Source: Teredinibacter turnerae
Lineage (GTDB): Bacteria; Pseudomonadota; Gammaproteobacteria; Pseudomonadales; Cellvibrionaceae
DNA: 64,000 nucleotides
Direction of reading: 5' to 3'
Assembly (NCBI RefSeq): GCF_037935975.1
Contig: NZ_CP149817.1
Coordinates: 2,108,001 to 2,172,000, forward strand
The translations under genes and the position numbers were made by a program. The notes below the pieces were generated by a model. That model was not told the origin of the DNA, made no database searches, and worked only from the letters and a program-made list of their open reading frames with translations. This document shows positions 1-9,590 of the stretch, piece after piece; positions within the stretch are counted from its first letter, which is position 1, and every line of letters starts with the position of its first letter.

Positions 1-71
1 GTATTCCCGTGATGCTGGAAACCGAAGCGCGTGAACTGACACTGGAAGAGAAAGAACAGTACAGCCACTGA
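1..71 (+). CDS. 3' end of an unidentified gene (partial)
   Basis: An open frame enters from the left edge and ends with TGA at 69-71, giving a charged, Glu-rich tail that ends EKEQYSH. The rest of the gene lies outside the window and I do not recognise the family from these 22 residues. It reads in the same direction as the HIT gene 50 bp downstream, so the two could be co-transcribed. It could also be a chance open frame. Confidence 0.4.
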   Translation, partial: IPVMLETEARELTLEEKEQYSH

Positions 72-121
72 GGCAAGCCCAGGCTGTTAACTATTGGCAA
101 TGAGGGTGGGGGACTAGAGCA

Positions 122-475
122 ATGAGTGACGACACCATATTCAGCAAGATAATCCGTGGTGAAATTCCCGCTGAGCGGTTTTACGAAGACGAGCTGTGTA
201 TTTGTATTAAGGACATTAATCCTCAAGCACCCACGCATGTGTTGGTTATTCCGCGCAAAGCGATACCACGCCTTGCGGACGCGACTGACGAAGACAAAGC
301 GCTGCTTGGTCACCTGATGCTGTCGGTCGGTGAAATCGCCCGCAAACTGGGCGTCGACGAGGCATTTCGAGTGGTCATAAATAATGGCGAAGCTGCAGGT
401 CAGACAGTTTTCCATCTTCACCTACACATCCTGGCCAACAAGACCTTCTCCGAAGGCTCGTTGGGAATGAAGTAA
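122..475 (+). CDS. hinT: HIT family purine nucleoside phosphoramidase (HinT-like)
   Basis: A 117-residue cytoplasmic protein of the histidine triad family. Known family members hydrolyse adenosine 5'-phosphoramidates and related AMP-lysine compounds. The N-terminus has the typical IFSKIIRGEIPA signature, and the triad HLHLHIL contributes His98, His100 and His102 near the C-terminus, preceded by the usual NNGEAAGQTVFH stretch. The length matches bacterial HinT. The ATG at 122 follows a GGGGGAC purine stretch. The gene lies just upstream of alaS in the same direction. The in vivo substrate is not revealed by the sequence. Confidence 0.93.
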   Translation: MSDDTIFSKIIRGEIPAERFYEDELCICIKDINPQAPTHVLVIPRKAIPRLADATDEDKALLGHLMLSVGEIARKLGVDEAFRVVINNGEAAGQTVFHLHLHILANKTFSEGSLGMK

Positions 476-533
476 CTGCTTCACCCGTTCGAGACCCATC
501 TCTTTTTTATAGGCGATACATAAGTTTTCTACG

Positions 534-3134
534 ATGATGAAAAGTGCAGAAATCCGCGATGCATTCCTGAAGTATTTCGCAGAACAAGGGCACGAAGTTG
601 TAAACAGCAGCTCCCTTGTTCCCGGCAACGATCCCACGCTGTTATTCACTAACGCGGGCATGGTGCAATTTAAAGACGTGTTCCTCGGGGCGGAGAAGCG
701 GCCCTATAGCCGTGCCACCAGTTCGCAGCGCTGTGTTCGCGCGGGCGGCAAGCACAACGATCTGGAAAACGTGGGTTACACCGCCCGCCACCACACGTTT
801 TTCGAAATGCTGGGTAATTTCAGCTTTGGCGACTATTTCAAGCGCGATGCGATTCGATTTGGTTGGGAGTTCTTAACCAAGGTACTCGGTCTGCCGGCGG
901 AGCGCCTTTGGGTGACCGTGCACATCAGTGACGACGAAGCAGCGGATATCTGGCTGAAAGAAATTGGCGTGAGCGCCGATCGCTTCTCGCGCCTGGATGA
1001 AGATAACTTTTGGCAAATGGGCGACACCGGCCCCTGCGGCCCAAGTTCCGAGATCTTTTACGATCACGGTGCCGATGTTCCCGGCGGCCCACCCGGTAGT
1101 GAAAACGACGACCTCGACCGTTATATCGAAATCTGGAACCTGGTGTTTATGCAGTTCGAGCGCCAGAGTGATGGTGAGCTGGTGCCTCTGCCGCGCCCAT
1201 CGGTGGATACCGGCATGGGGCTGGAGCGTATCGCTGCGGTGATGCAAGGCGTGCACAGCAATTACGAAATCGATCTTTTCCAGGCGCTGCTGCGTGCGGC
1301 AGCTACGGCAACCGGAACATCAGACCTGGAAAATAAATCCCTGCGGGTAATTGCAGACCATATTCGCTCCTGCTCTTTTCTTGTGTGCGATGGTGTGTTG
1401 CCATCGAATGAAGGGCGCGGTTATGTGCTGCGGCGAATCATGCGCCGCGCGATTCGTCATGGACATAAACTGGGCCAGACAAACAGCTTCTTTCATACCC
1501 TTGTCGCGGCTTTGGTCGAACAGATGGGCGACGCCTATCCGGAGCTGCGCCAGCACCAGGCGCAGATTGAAAAAGTTTTACTCACCGAAGAACAGCAGTT
1601 TGCCAAGACGCTGGATAAAGGCATGGCGATTCTCGAAGACAGTCTCGCTGGTTTGGATGGTTCGGTTATTCCTGGTGAAACGGTATTTACCCTTTACGAC
1701 ACCTATGGTTTCCCGGTGGATCTCACCAACGATATTGCGCGCGAACGCTCTCTAACGCTGGATCTCGATGGGTACGAAAGCCTGATGGAAGCACAGAAAG
1801 CCCGCGCGCGCGCTTCTGGTTCTTTCAAGATGGATTACACCGCCAACTTGTCGCTTGAAGGTACCACTGAGTTTCTGGGTTACACCCACCTGGAGGAGTC
1901 CGGTAAGGTGCAGGCGCTGTTCAAAGACGGCGAGAAAGTCAGTCAGCTCAATGAAGGCGACGAAGGTGTGATCGTGCTTTCGCGAACGCCTTTTTACGGC
2001 GAGTCCGGCGGACAGGCCGGTGATACCGGGTACATTTCCACAGTCGCCGGTAAATTTGAGGTGCGCGATTGCCAGAAAAGTGGCAGCAATCACCTGCATA
2101 TTGGCGTGATGTTGTCAGGCAGTATTGCCGAGCAAAACGAGGTCACCGCGTGTGTAGACCAAAGCGTGCGCGCCGCAACAGCGCTCAACCACTCGGCGAC
2201 CCATCTACTCCACGCGGCATTGCGCAAAGTCTTGGGTGATCACGTAACCCAGAAGGGCTCGCTGGTAGATTCACAACGCCTGCGCTTCGACTTCTCGCAT
2301 TTCGAAGCGGTTAAGCCGGCGGAATTGAAGCAGATCGAGCGTATTGTGAACGGGGAAATTCGGCGCAATACAGCGGTTACCACCGAACTCTGCGATATGG
2401 ATACCGCCAAAGAGCGCGGTGCAATGATGTTGTTCGGTGAGAAGTACGGCGATGAAGTGCGCGTTCTCTCCATGGGCGACGGCTTCTCGGTGGAGCTTTG
2501 CGGTGGTACCCATGTATCGCGTACTGGGGACATCGGCTTAATGCGCATTATTTCTGAAGGCGGCATTGCTTCCGGGGTGCGCCGAATCGAAGCGGTCACC
2601 GGTGAACACGCCCTGGCGGCAGTGGAAAGCCAGGCAGACCTGCTCAGTACTGTCGCCGGAGCGTTAAAGTCCAGCGCTGAGTCGCTGCCCGAAAAACTCG
2701 AACAACTGCTTGCTCGCAACAAAATGCTCGAGAAGGAGCTGGCGGCGGCAAACAGCAAACTCGCTGCAGCTTCTGCCGATGAATGGCTGGGCGAAGCGCA
2801 GGAAATTGAAGGGCTCAAGCTGCTCGTCAAGTCCCTGGAAGGGGTGGATGCAAAATCTTTACTGAGTACCCTGGATCAGCTCAAAAACAAACTGGGTAGC
2901 TGTGCGATAATTCTCGCGTCTGTGAACGAGGGCAAGATCGCGCTGGCAGCGGGCGTGAGTGCCGATTCCACCAAGCGTTTGCGCGCGGGCGACCTGCTCA
3001 AATACGTTGCCGCCCAGGTCGGTGGCAAGGGCGGTGGTCGACCCGACATGGCGCAGGGCGCGGGTTCGGATGTGGCTGCGCTTCCCGGCGCATTGGCGAG
3101 TGTTCCCGCCTGGGTGCGAGACCAGCTTTCGTAG
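534..3134 (+). CDS. alaS: Alanine--tRNA ligase
   Basis: Class II aminoacyl-tRNA synthetase that charges tRNA-Ala and edits mischarged Ser and Gly. At 866 residues it is full length for the family. The order is N-terminal aminoacylation domain ([16 protein letters not shown] start, then the motif 2 region with [16 protein letters not shown]), tRNA-recognition domain, editing domain with the zinc motif pair HSATH and CGGTH, and a C-terminal C-Ala/DHHA1 domain ending in a glycine-rich [15 protein letters not shown] stretch. Two consecutive ATGs occur at 534 and 537; family members usually begin MKSAEIR, so 537 may be the true start. It is followed 103 bp later by lysC, a gene order common in gammaproteobacteria. 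Confidence 0.98.
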   Translation: MMKSAEIRDAFLKYFAEQGHEVVNSSSLVPGNDPTLLFTNAGMVQFKDVFLGAEKRPYSRATSSQRCVRAGGKHNDLENVGYTARHHTFFEMLGNFSFGDYFKRDAIRFGWEFLTKVLGLPAERLWVTVHISDDEAADIWLKEIGVSADRFSRLDEDNFWQMGDTGPCGPSSEIFYDHGADVPGGPPGSENDDLDRYIEIWNLVFMQFERQSDGELVPLPRPSVDTGMGLERIAAVMQGVHSNYEIDLFQALLRAAATATGTSDLENKSLRVIADHIRSCSFLVCDGVLPSNEGRGYVLRRIMRRAIRHGHKLGQTNSFFHTLVAALVEQMGDAYPELRQHQAQIEKVLLTEEQQFAKTLDKGMAILEDSLAGLDGSVIPGETVFTLYDTYGFPVDLTNDIARERSLTLDLDGYESLMEAQKARARASGSFKMDYTANLSLEGTTEFLGYTHLEESGKVQALFKDGEKVSQLNEGDEGVIVLSRTPFYGESGGQAGDTGYISTVAGKFEVRDCQKSGSNHLHIGVMLSGSIAEQNEVTACVDQSVRAATALNHSATHLLHAALRKVLGDHVTQKGSLVDSQRLRFDFSHFEAVKPAELKQIERIVNGEIRRNTAVTTELCDMDTAKERGAMMLFGEKYGDEVRVLSMGDGFSVELCGGTHVSRTGDIGLMRIISEGGIASGVRRIEAVTGEHALAAVESQADLLSTVAGALKSSAESLPEKLEQLLARNKMLEKELAAANSKLAAASADEWLGEAQEIEGLKLLVKSLEGVDAKSLLSTLDQLKNKLGSCAIILASVNEGKIALAAGVSADSTKRLRAGDLLKYVAAQVGGKGGGRPDMAQGAGSDVAALPGALASVPAWVRDQLS

Positions 3135-3237
3135 CAGAGGCGGCTCCCTTGGAAACGCAAATTTAGCGCGGATAAAAGGGCAGGCGGCGCAGCAAAAGAC
3201 TGTGCAGTTAAACAACGATGAGAGACCTAACAAGCAA

Positions 3238-4458
3238 ATGAGCTTAATCGTACAAAAGTTCGGTGGTACGTCTGTTGGCACTACCGAAAAAATCAAAGCT
3301 GTGGCCGAAAAAGTCGCGGGTTTCCGCGATCAAGGTCACGACATGGTGGTGGTTGTGTCGGCCATGAGTGGCGAGACCAACCGTTTGATCAGCTTGGCGA
3401 GCGATGTCCAGGAAAAACCGGACCCGCGCGAAATGGACGTACTAGTTTCAACCGGCGAGCAGGTCACCATCGCTTTGCTGTGCATGGCGTTAAAAGCCAA
3501 GGGCTATGATGCACGTTCATATACCGGTGGGCAGGTTAAAATTCTTACCGACAGCGCCCATATGAAAGCGCGCATTCAAAACATCGATGTAGACAACATG
3601 CGCGCCGATCTGGATGCGGGTCGCGTGGTTGTGGTGGCCGGGTTCCAGGGCGTGGATGACGCAGGCAATATCACCACGCTTGGTCGCGGTGGTTCCGACA
3701 CCACTGGCGTCGCGTTAGCGGCAGCGCTCAAAGCGGATGAATGCCAAATCTACACTGATGTCGATGGCGTCTATACAACCGATCCGCGTGTCGTGGATTC
3801 CGCCCGCCGACTGGACAAGATCACCTTTGAAGAAATGCTCGAAATGGCGAGCCAGGGGTCGAAAGTTTTGCAAATTCGTTCGGTCGAGTTTGCTGGTAAG
3901 TACAAAGTACCACTGCGTGTTCTGTCGTCGTTTGTCGACGGTCCAGGCACCTTAATAACACTTGATGAGGAAAACGAGACAATGGAACAACCCGTTGTAT
4001 CTGGCATAGCTTTTAATCGGGACGAGGCAAAAATCTCCATTCTGGGTGTACCCGACGCGCCGGGTGTTGCTTCCAAGGTTCTATCACCCATTGGTGACGC
4101 GAATATCGAGATCGATGTGATTGTGCAAAATGTCGCCGCAGACAACACAAATGCGATTACTTTCACCGTTCACAAGAACGATCTTGAAAAAGCGAAGTCT
4201 GTATTAGCAGGCGTAGCTGAGGATTTAGGTGCTCGTGAGGTTGTTGGAGACGACAAAATCGCGAAAATCTCCATTGTTGGTGTTGGGATGCGCTCTCACG
4301 CCGGGGTTGCTTCGACAATGTTCAAAACCCTGGCTAACGAGAATATCAATATTCAGATGATCACAACTTCCGAGATAAAGATCACCGTAATTATTGAAGA
4401 GAAGTACCTTGAACTTGCTGTTAGGGCACTACACAGTGCATTCGAATTAGACAAGTAA
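3238..4458 (+). CDS. lysC: Aspartate kinase
   Basis: Phosphorylates aspartate in the first step of lysine, threonine and methionine synthesis. The 406-residue protein begins MSLIVQKFGGTSVG with the kinase KFGGTS motif. The amino-acid kinase domain occupies about residues 1-250 and includes GRGGSDTTGVALAAAL and TDVDGVYTTDPR. Two ACT regulatory domains follow (AKISILGVPDAPGVAS and AKISIVGVGMRSHAGVAS), as expected for an enzyme inhibited by end products. The frame is open further upstream, but ATG 3238 gives the conserved family N-terminus; the upstream extension overlaps alaS out of frame. A strong hairpin terminator follows at 4507-4543, which separates the gene from csrA. Confidence 0.97.
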   Translation: MSLIVQKFGGTSVGTTEKIKAVAEKVAGFRDQGHDMVVVVSAMSGETNRLISLASDVQEKPDPREMDVLVSTGEQVTIALLCMALKAKGYDARSYTGGQVKILTDSAHMKARIQNIDVDNMRADLDAGRVVVVAGFQGVDDAGNITTLGRGGSDTTGVALAAALKADECQIYTDVDGVYTTDPRVVDSARRLDKITFEEMLEMASQGSKVLQIRSVEFAGKYKVPLRVLSSFVDGPGTLITLDEENETMEQPVVSGIAFNRDEAKISILGVPDAPGVASKVLSPIGDANIEIDVIVQNVAADNTNAITFTVHKNDLEKAKSVLAGVAEDLGAREVVGDDKIAKISIVGVGMRSHAGVASTMFKTLANENINIQMITTSEIKITVIIEEKYLELAVRALHSAFELDK

Positions 4459-4506
4459 AAAAGAGTACGTTGTCAAAAAAGTGTTACAATTGTTGATACT
4501 GATGCC

Positions 4507-4543
4507 AAGCTTGTCTAAACCTTTAGGCAGGCTTTTAATTTTT
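4507..4543 (+). terminator. Rho-independent terminator after lysC
   Basis: A 13-bp stem (left arm 4507-4519, right arm 4522-4534, two G-U pairs) is followed by TTAATTTTT. It lies about 50 bp after the lysC stop. Confidence 0.75.
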
Positions 4544-4715
4544 GTGACCAAAATATAAAGTTAGCTGGTTTATATCTACCTCCCGTGCTACAACTTTGAT
4601 AGTTGATAGTGGACTAGAACAATAACAGGGGTGGCAATGATGACCACCAGTGGAAGCTGGCATCAAACAAAATGAATTATTGCTGGCAGAGCAGGATGAA
4701 TATAAGGAGACTTAA

Positions 4716-4910
4716 ATGTTAATTTTGACCCGCCGAATTGGCGAAACCCTCATGGTCGGTGACGATGTGACCGTAACCGTGCTGGGCGTCAAGGGCAACC
4801 AGGTGCGTATCGGGGTGAATGCTCCGAAAGAGATTGCGGTGCACCGAGAGGAAATTTACCAGCGCATACAGCGTGAAAAACAAGAACAAGGCGAAATAGG
4901 TAACAGCTAA
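4716..4910 (+). CDS. csrA: Carbon storage regulator CsrA/RsmA
   Basis: A 64-residue RNA-binding translational regulator that dimerises and binds GGA motifs in mRNA leaders, controlling carbon flow, motility and secretion. The sequence starts [22 protein letters not shown] and contains the conserved [22 protein letters not shown] stretch, including the basic face (Arg6/Arg7 and Arg44 region). AAGGAG precedes the ATG at a good distance. Its position after lysC and before a tRNA-Ser gene matches the alaS-lysC-csrA-tRNA-Ser order seen in many gammaproteobacteria. It is flanked on both sides by terminators, so it is probably transcribed alone. Confidence 0.97.
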   Translation: MLILTRRIGETLMVGDDVTVTVLGVKGNQVRIGVNAPKEIAVHREEIYQRIQREKQEQGEIGNS

Positions 4911-4945
4911 GGTTACGCGAATTTCAGGTAAAACCCTCATGTCGT

Positions 4946-4988
4946 AAAAGCCAAAGTGGTGATATTGCCCTTTGGCTTTTATTTTTTG
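4946..4988 (+). terminator. Rho-independent terminator after csrA
   Basis: Perfect 11-bp stem (AAAAGCCAAAG at 4946-4956 with CTTTGGCTTTT at 4970-4980) followed by a T-rich tract. It lies 35 bp after the csrA stop and upstream of the tRNA-Ser promoter. Confidence 0.88.
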
Positions 4989-5008
4989 AAATTTTTTTCT
5001 TCAACCCT

Positions 5009-5036
5009 TTGATTTTTCTTGGCAAATTGCTATTAT
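5009..5036 (+). promoter_or_regulatory. Sigma-70 promoter for tRNA-Ser
   Basis: TTGATT (5009-5014), a 16-bp spacer and TATTAT (5031-5036), followed by a G/C-rich discriminator (CGCGCC) typical of stable-RNA promoters under stringent control. The mature tRNA begins about 45 bp after the expected start. Confidence 0.7.
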
Positions 5037-5087
5037 TCGCGCCCCACACAAAGCGGCGTGCACAAGCGGGCCAAGTGGGAATGTTGC

Positions 5088-5823
<736 letters not shown>

Positions 5824-6261
5824 ATGAACCAGGATAAAATTGCTCGTCGGCTTATCAAGAAAAAATTGGTCCCGTTGTTAGAAAAAGACGGTTTTATTGG
5901 GATTTTTCCCGATTACAGACGCTTTGGCGATAAGGCGTTACATTTGCTTGCTTTTGAATTTAATAAATACGGTGGTAGCTTTTTTCTGGAGTTGGCTTGT
6001 GTGCCGCGGGGAGATTTAGAAATGTCGTGGGGCGAGGTGGTACTTGAACAAGACCTCACCGTTGCACACACCAATTTTGAAAGCAGGGCAAGGCTGCAGC
6101 AAAATGGACGGGCGAACAGCTTGAGTGATGACTGGTTTCAGTATCGAAATTTATCTGAGCCAGAGATTGAAAAATTAGTTAGCGGCGTCGGTGACCTTTT
6201 GAGCCAAGTCAACGATTGGTTTGTCGATGGAACAGTCGGCAAAAATATCTGTGTCACATAA
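5824..6261 (+). CDS. DUF4304-type hypothetical protein
   Basis: A 145-residue soluble protein without signal peptide or membrane segment. It starts with a basic helix (RRLIKKKLVPLLEKDGF), then alternates predicted strands (HLLAFEFNKYGGSFFLELACV), and resembles DUF4304 proteins, which usually begin with a KxxLxPxLKxxGF pattern and carry a Phe-rich strand core. No catalytic motif is evident and the biochemical role is unknown; members often occur as scattered accessory genes. GGGGAA precedes ATG 5824. It stands alone after a gene remnant and converges with the response-regulator operon. Confidence 0.55.
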   Translation: MNQDKIARRLIKKKLVPLLEKDGFIGIFPDYRRFGDKALHLLAFEFNKYGGSFFLELACVPRGDLEMSWGEVVLEQDLTVAHTNFESRARLQQNGRANSLSDDWFQYRNLSEPEIEKLVSGVGDLLSQVNDWFVDGTVGKNICVT

Positions 6262-6380
6262 TCGATGCTACTGAGTAGAGTCGCCTCCGATTTTCAAGCG
6301 AGTTGTCGCACCTTTTTTCGGATTTGCCTAAGAACTGTTGGCAGCGTTCACAGCGGTAAATTGGTATGCTGGGCAAATGT

Positions 6381-7019
6381 TCAATCGCCACTGACCAGAT
6401 GATCAATCAAGAGCCCTTCACGTTGGGCGGCCAGTACTGCCTGGGTTCTGTTGGTTGCATTTAAACGCTCGATAACTTTGGAAACGTATTCTTTGGCGGT
6501 GGATGGAGACACACCCAACTGTATCGCTATTTCTTTATTTGACAAGCCTTCCGCGAGGTAGCGCAAGGTGGCCCGTTGCTGGGTGGTTAAATCGATGTAG
6601 CCTGGATCTTCCTGGGCGGATTTCACGACGATATTGCCGTTCAGTATTTCCTGTATCGCGTTTTTCATTTCTTCCTTGCTGGTCGATTTGGCAATAAAAC
6701 CATTTGCGCCCGCATCTAACATTTGGCGTGTACTGGTGCCGAAGTCGATCGTTGAAATCACGATGATGGTGAGGGTGGGGAATTCGTTGCGAATCGCTTT
6801 TAAACCGTCGAGGTCGCGCGTACCTGGCATTTTTACATCCAGGGTGATCAGGTTGTAGTCACGGGTGCTTTTAAGTTTTGCAAAGGCCGAGGGGAAATCG
6901 TCGGCCGTGTTTACCGTAGCACCCGGTAAAAGCTCCGCCAGCAATAGATGTAATCCGTCTCTATAAAGGTCGTGATCTTCGGCGATTAAAATTTTGTCGT
7001 TACAATGCGGGGTATTCAT
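6381..7019 (-). CDS. NarL/LuxR-family response regulator
   Basis: A 212-residue two-component regulator. The N-terminal receiver has acidic pocket Glu14-Asp15, phospho-acceptor Asp61 (LITLDVKMPG) and a conserved Ser/Thr-Lys end region. The C-terminal LuxR-type helix-turn-helix reads LSNKEIAIQLGVSPSTAKEYVSKVIERL. The chosen ATG at 7019 overlaps the kinase stop in an ATGA arrangement, which indicates translational coupling; a start at 7040 would add seven residues and is less likely. Its partner is the adjacent 7TMR-DISM kinase. Targets are unknown; the divergently placed poly-serine lipoprotein and xylanase genes are candidates only by proximity. Confidence 0.92.
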   Translation of the reverse strand: MNTPHCNDKILIAEDHDLYRDGLHLLLAELLPGATVNTADDFPSAFAKLKSTRDYNLITLDVKMPGTRDLDGLKAIRNEFPTLTIIVISTIDFGTSTRQMLDAGANGFIAKSTSKEEMKNAIQEILNGNIVVKSAQEDPGYIDLTTQQRATLRYLAEGLSNKEIAIQLGVSPSTAKEYVSKVIERLNATNRTQAVLAAQREGLLIDHLVSGD

Positions 7020-9340
7020 GATTGTGATCCTTGTTGCCACTGTGCTTCCAGATAACGGAGGAGAGAACGCAATTCCGCCGGTCTGAAATCCGAAGACAGA
7101 GTATGCACATTGAGCGAGGTAAGTTTTGCGGCCATTGTGCGCTCAACTGTACCGCCGAACTGTGCTTGCACCACATTGCCAAAACGCGCTTCCAGTGATT
7201 GGGCATGCGCGACAAGAGCTTCATAGTCAGCTTCGCCGGGTGATTCCCCAATAACCAGAGTCACAGCCGCATTTTGGTCGCTGGCAGTTTGATCGGAAGC
7301 AAGGTAGCCCCACGAATGCAGGCACGCGTTAACCTGACTACGTAGTGTTGTCTCGCTAAGCTCGACGACAATGCGCAACCTGTCTGCAGTTGAAGTCTCG
7401 CGGCTGCCGGCGGGAAGTGAGGGCGCTTCTATAGCGGGAAGCCGTAACTCAAACACCGAACCTCTGCCAGCGCGTGAACGCAGTGTAATGGCGCCATGCA
7501 GTAATTCGGCAGAGTGACGGACTATCGCGAGCCCAATACCCATTCCCGCGTGGTCGCTGTTCGCATGTTGCGAGCGCTGGTAAATATCGAAAATTACGTT
7601 ACGACTTTCGCTGGTGACGCCCTGGCCCGTGTCCCACACCTGTATCAGCAGGTATTGATCGCGGCGGCGTACGCCAAGCAGTACTCCACCGCGGTCGGTG
7701 TACTTTATGGCGTTACTTAACAGGTTTCGCAGAATGCGCTCCAGTAACACTGGGTCTGTCGTCAGATGGTTCACAGTACAGTAGAAGCGAAGGTTTAAGC
7801 CTTTGGATTGTGCCTGGGGTTCGTATTCCACCCGCAGGCTGGCTAACAGGCTATTTAGGTTAACGCGTTCGATATGTGCTTCTTCGGCGCCGGCTTCCAG
7901 GCGACTGAGCTCCATTAGCGTACCGAATGACTGATTCATTTGCTCATGAAGCTGAAAAACTTTACTTAGCAGCACACGGCTCGATTTGTTTTGAATATGT
8001 TCGCTTAAATGCGCCAAAAACATGCCCATGCTGTGAAGCGGCTGACGCAGGTCGTGGCTGGCGGATGCGAGGAAACGTGATTTCGCATCATTACGCATAG
8101 TTGCTAGAAACGATTGCTTTTTGAGTTCGTTAATACGAATAAGCATGGCGATGAAATGAATCAGCATATGTGCGATTTGAAAAAACGGTTCCCGGACGAC
8201 TTTATAGGACAAGGTGCTGGTGTAGCCATCGGGCACTCGCAAAGCGACAAAGCCAAGTTCGACAAGCGCGTAGAGCACTGGCAACCAGCCCAACATAAAC
8301 AGAAGGTAGTAGCGGCCTCTGCGAACGAGTTTATCCAAGCCGGCCAATAGAATTAGCATCATCATCACTACGCCATTAAAGACAAAGAGCGCCATGTTCA
8401 GTTTTAGTGGTAGTACGAAGCTCAATGCTAACGAGAGAGCGAAATAAATGAGCGTGCCATCAAATAGCCTTTGAAAACGCGCCGATGGGGTTTCCTCAGT
8501 GAGAAATGCGCGAGCGAACATGACGGTGCTGATTTGCAGGGCTGAAATCCACAACCAAAGCCACCACGAGGTTTCCGGGCTGTAACCGAATAATTTGATG
8601 CCGACAACGCTGCGGTAGCATAAAAAAGAGAGCAGAAAAATGGAGGAGAGACTGAACCATAAAAACGTGGAATCCCTCAGCACGGCCGCGCAGCACAGGG
8701 AAATTAAAATCAACCCGATAATCACACCTATCGCAAGGCTGTAGATATAACCCATGTTGTTGGACCAGCTAGTGTAAGCCGCAGCGGTCGTCAGTCGGAG
8801 GTAGGGCGGTGCTACTATGCCGTCAGCGGTCAATTCAATGGCGATATTGTACGTAGTGTTGGGTTCTAAATGGAGGTCGAATCCGCGGCCGAGAACATTG
8901 AGTCGCGTGTTGCCAAACCCCTGCGAAAAATCTGAGAAAAACTCCTGCGTATGTTCTCCTGTCTGTACATGTGCTTTTATCTTATCTATATAAAAGTTAC
9001 TGAAATGTAACACCCAAGACTGCTGTGCTGTTTGATTCTGCACGCGGATAAGAAAGCAATAATGCGGGTTGCGTCGGAAATTGGGGAGCGTTGTGGTTTT
9101 TTGGGCGGCATGGTGGGAGACCGAAAAATTGCGAATAACATCCTTTGTTAAGCCGGACTCGCAGGGGAATAAGCCGCTTGCTTGTCGAGCGGTATTCAGT
9201 TCGTAAGCATCGTGGTTCTGCGTGAGTAACAGTGGGTAGCTGAAGTCGCCGGCTGTGGGTTGTACGGCCGTGGTTTCGCTAAACACGAGTGGCGAGAAAC
9301 TGAGGAGCAGCAAGAGCAGGTATTTTGTTGGGCTGGGCAT
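7016..9340 (-). CDS. 7TMR-DISM sensor histidine kinase with degenerate C-terminal receiver-like domain
   Basis: A 774-residue inner-membrane kinase. A signal peptide (MPSPTKYLLLLLLSFSPLVFS) precedes a periplasmic 7TMR-DISMED2-like beta-rich sensor domain, about residues 25-190, a family thought to bind carbohydrates or related ligands. About seven membrane helices follow (190-400). The HisKA box is SASHDLRQPLHSMG with phospho-acceptor His429, then comes the HATPase domain with an N box (NLLSNAIKYTD) and G boxes (DTGQGV, GMGIGLAIV). The last 110 residues look like a receiver fold (LRIVVELSETTLRSQVNACLHSWGY) but lack an identifiable phospho-acceptor Asp. ATG 9340 is chosen because it gives a clean signal peptide; an upstream TTG at 9415 is the alternative. 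Confidence 0.9.
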   Translation of the reverse strand: MPSPTKYLLLLLLSFSPLVFSETTAVQPTAGDFSYPLLLTQNHDAYELNTARQASGLFPCESGLTKDVIRNFSVSHHAAQKTTTLPNFRRNPHYCFLIRVQNQTAQQSWVLHFSNFYIDKIKAHVQTGEHTQEFFSDFSQGFGNTRLNVLGRGFDLHLEPNTTYNIAIELTADGIVAPPYLRLTTAAAYTSWSNNMGYIYSLAIGVIIGLILISLCCAAVLRDSTFLWFSLSSIFLLSFLCYRSVVGIKLFGYSPETSWWLWLWISALQISTVMFARAFLTEETPSARFQRLFDGTLIYFALSLALSFVLPLKLNMALFVFNGVVMMMLILLAGLDKLVRRGRYYLLFMLGWLPVLYALVELGFVALRVPDGYTSTLSYKVVREPFFQIAHMLIHFIAMLIRINELKKQSFLATMRNDAKSRFLASASHDLRQPLHSMGMFLAHLSEHIQNKSSRVLLSKVFQLHEQMNQSFGTLMELSRLEAGAEEAHIERVNLNSLLASLRVEYEPQAQSKGLNLRFYCTVNHLTTDPVLLERILRNLLSNAIKYTDRGGVLLGVRRRDQYLLIQVWDTGQGVTSESRNVIFDIYQRSQHANSDHAGMGIGLAIVRHSAELLHGAITLRSRAGRGSVFELRLPAIEAPSLPAGSRETSTADRLRIVVELSETTLRSQVNACLHSWGYLASDQTASDQNAAVTLVIGESPGEADYEALVAHAQSLEARFGNVVQAQFGGTVERTMAAKLTSLNVHTLSSDFRPAELRSLLRYLEAQWQQGSQS

Positions 9341-9542
9341 AGTCGGTTGTGGGGGCAATGGACTCTTTGCAGAACGGTGGAGATTGCAGTATGCCGTTTT
9401 TAATGAATAACACAATCTTTACCCCGACGCAGTAATAGCCGCGGCCGAGGCTGGCAGTGCGATGTTGGTGCTACCGCACTGCCAGTATTGCCCCATGTGT
9501 TGGATTTGAATAGCCGTTGCCGGAACGCTGCAAACGCTGAAT

Positions 9543-9572
9543 AAAACCGCCACAACGTTTCTCGCTGTGGCG
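9543..9572 (-). terminator. Probable terminator of the BspA-like gene
   Basis: On the minus strand a 7-bp CGCCACA/TGTGGCG stem (9548-9554 with 9566-9572) is followed by TTTTAT. It lies just past the stop of the lipoprotein gene. Confidence 0.55.
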
Positions 9573-9590
9573 AGATGTTACCGCGGCCTA

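Noticed and set aside
2240..2830. Leftward 196-codon Ser-rich frame inside alaS
   Set aside because: It is antisense to a strongly conserved gene and has no start or family support.
3135..3237. Lysine riboswitch ahead of lysC
   Set aside because: The 103-bp gap is too short for a full lysine riboswitch and shows no matching conserved elements.
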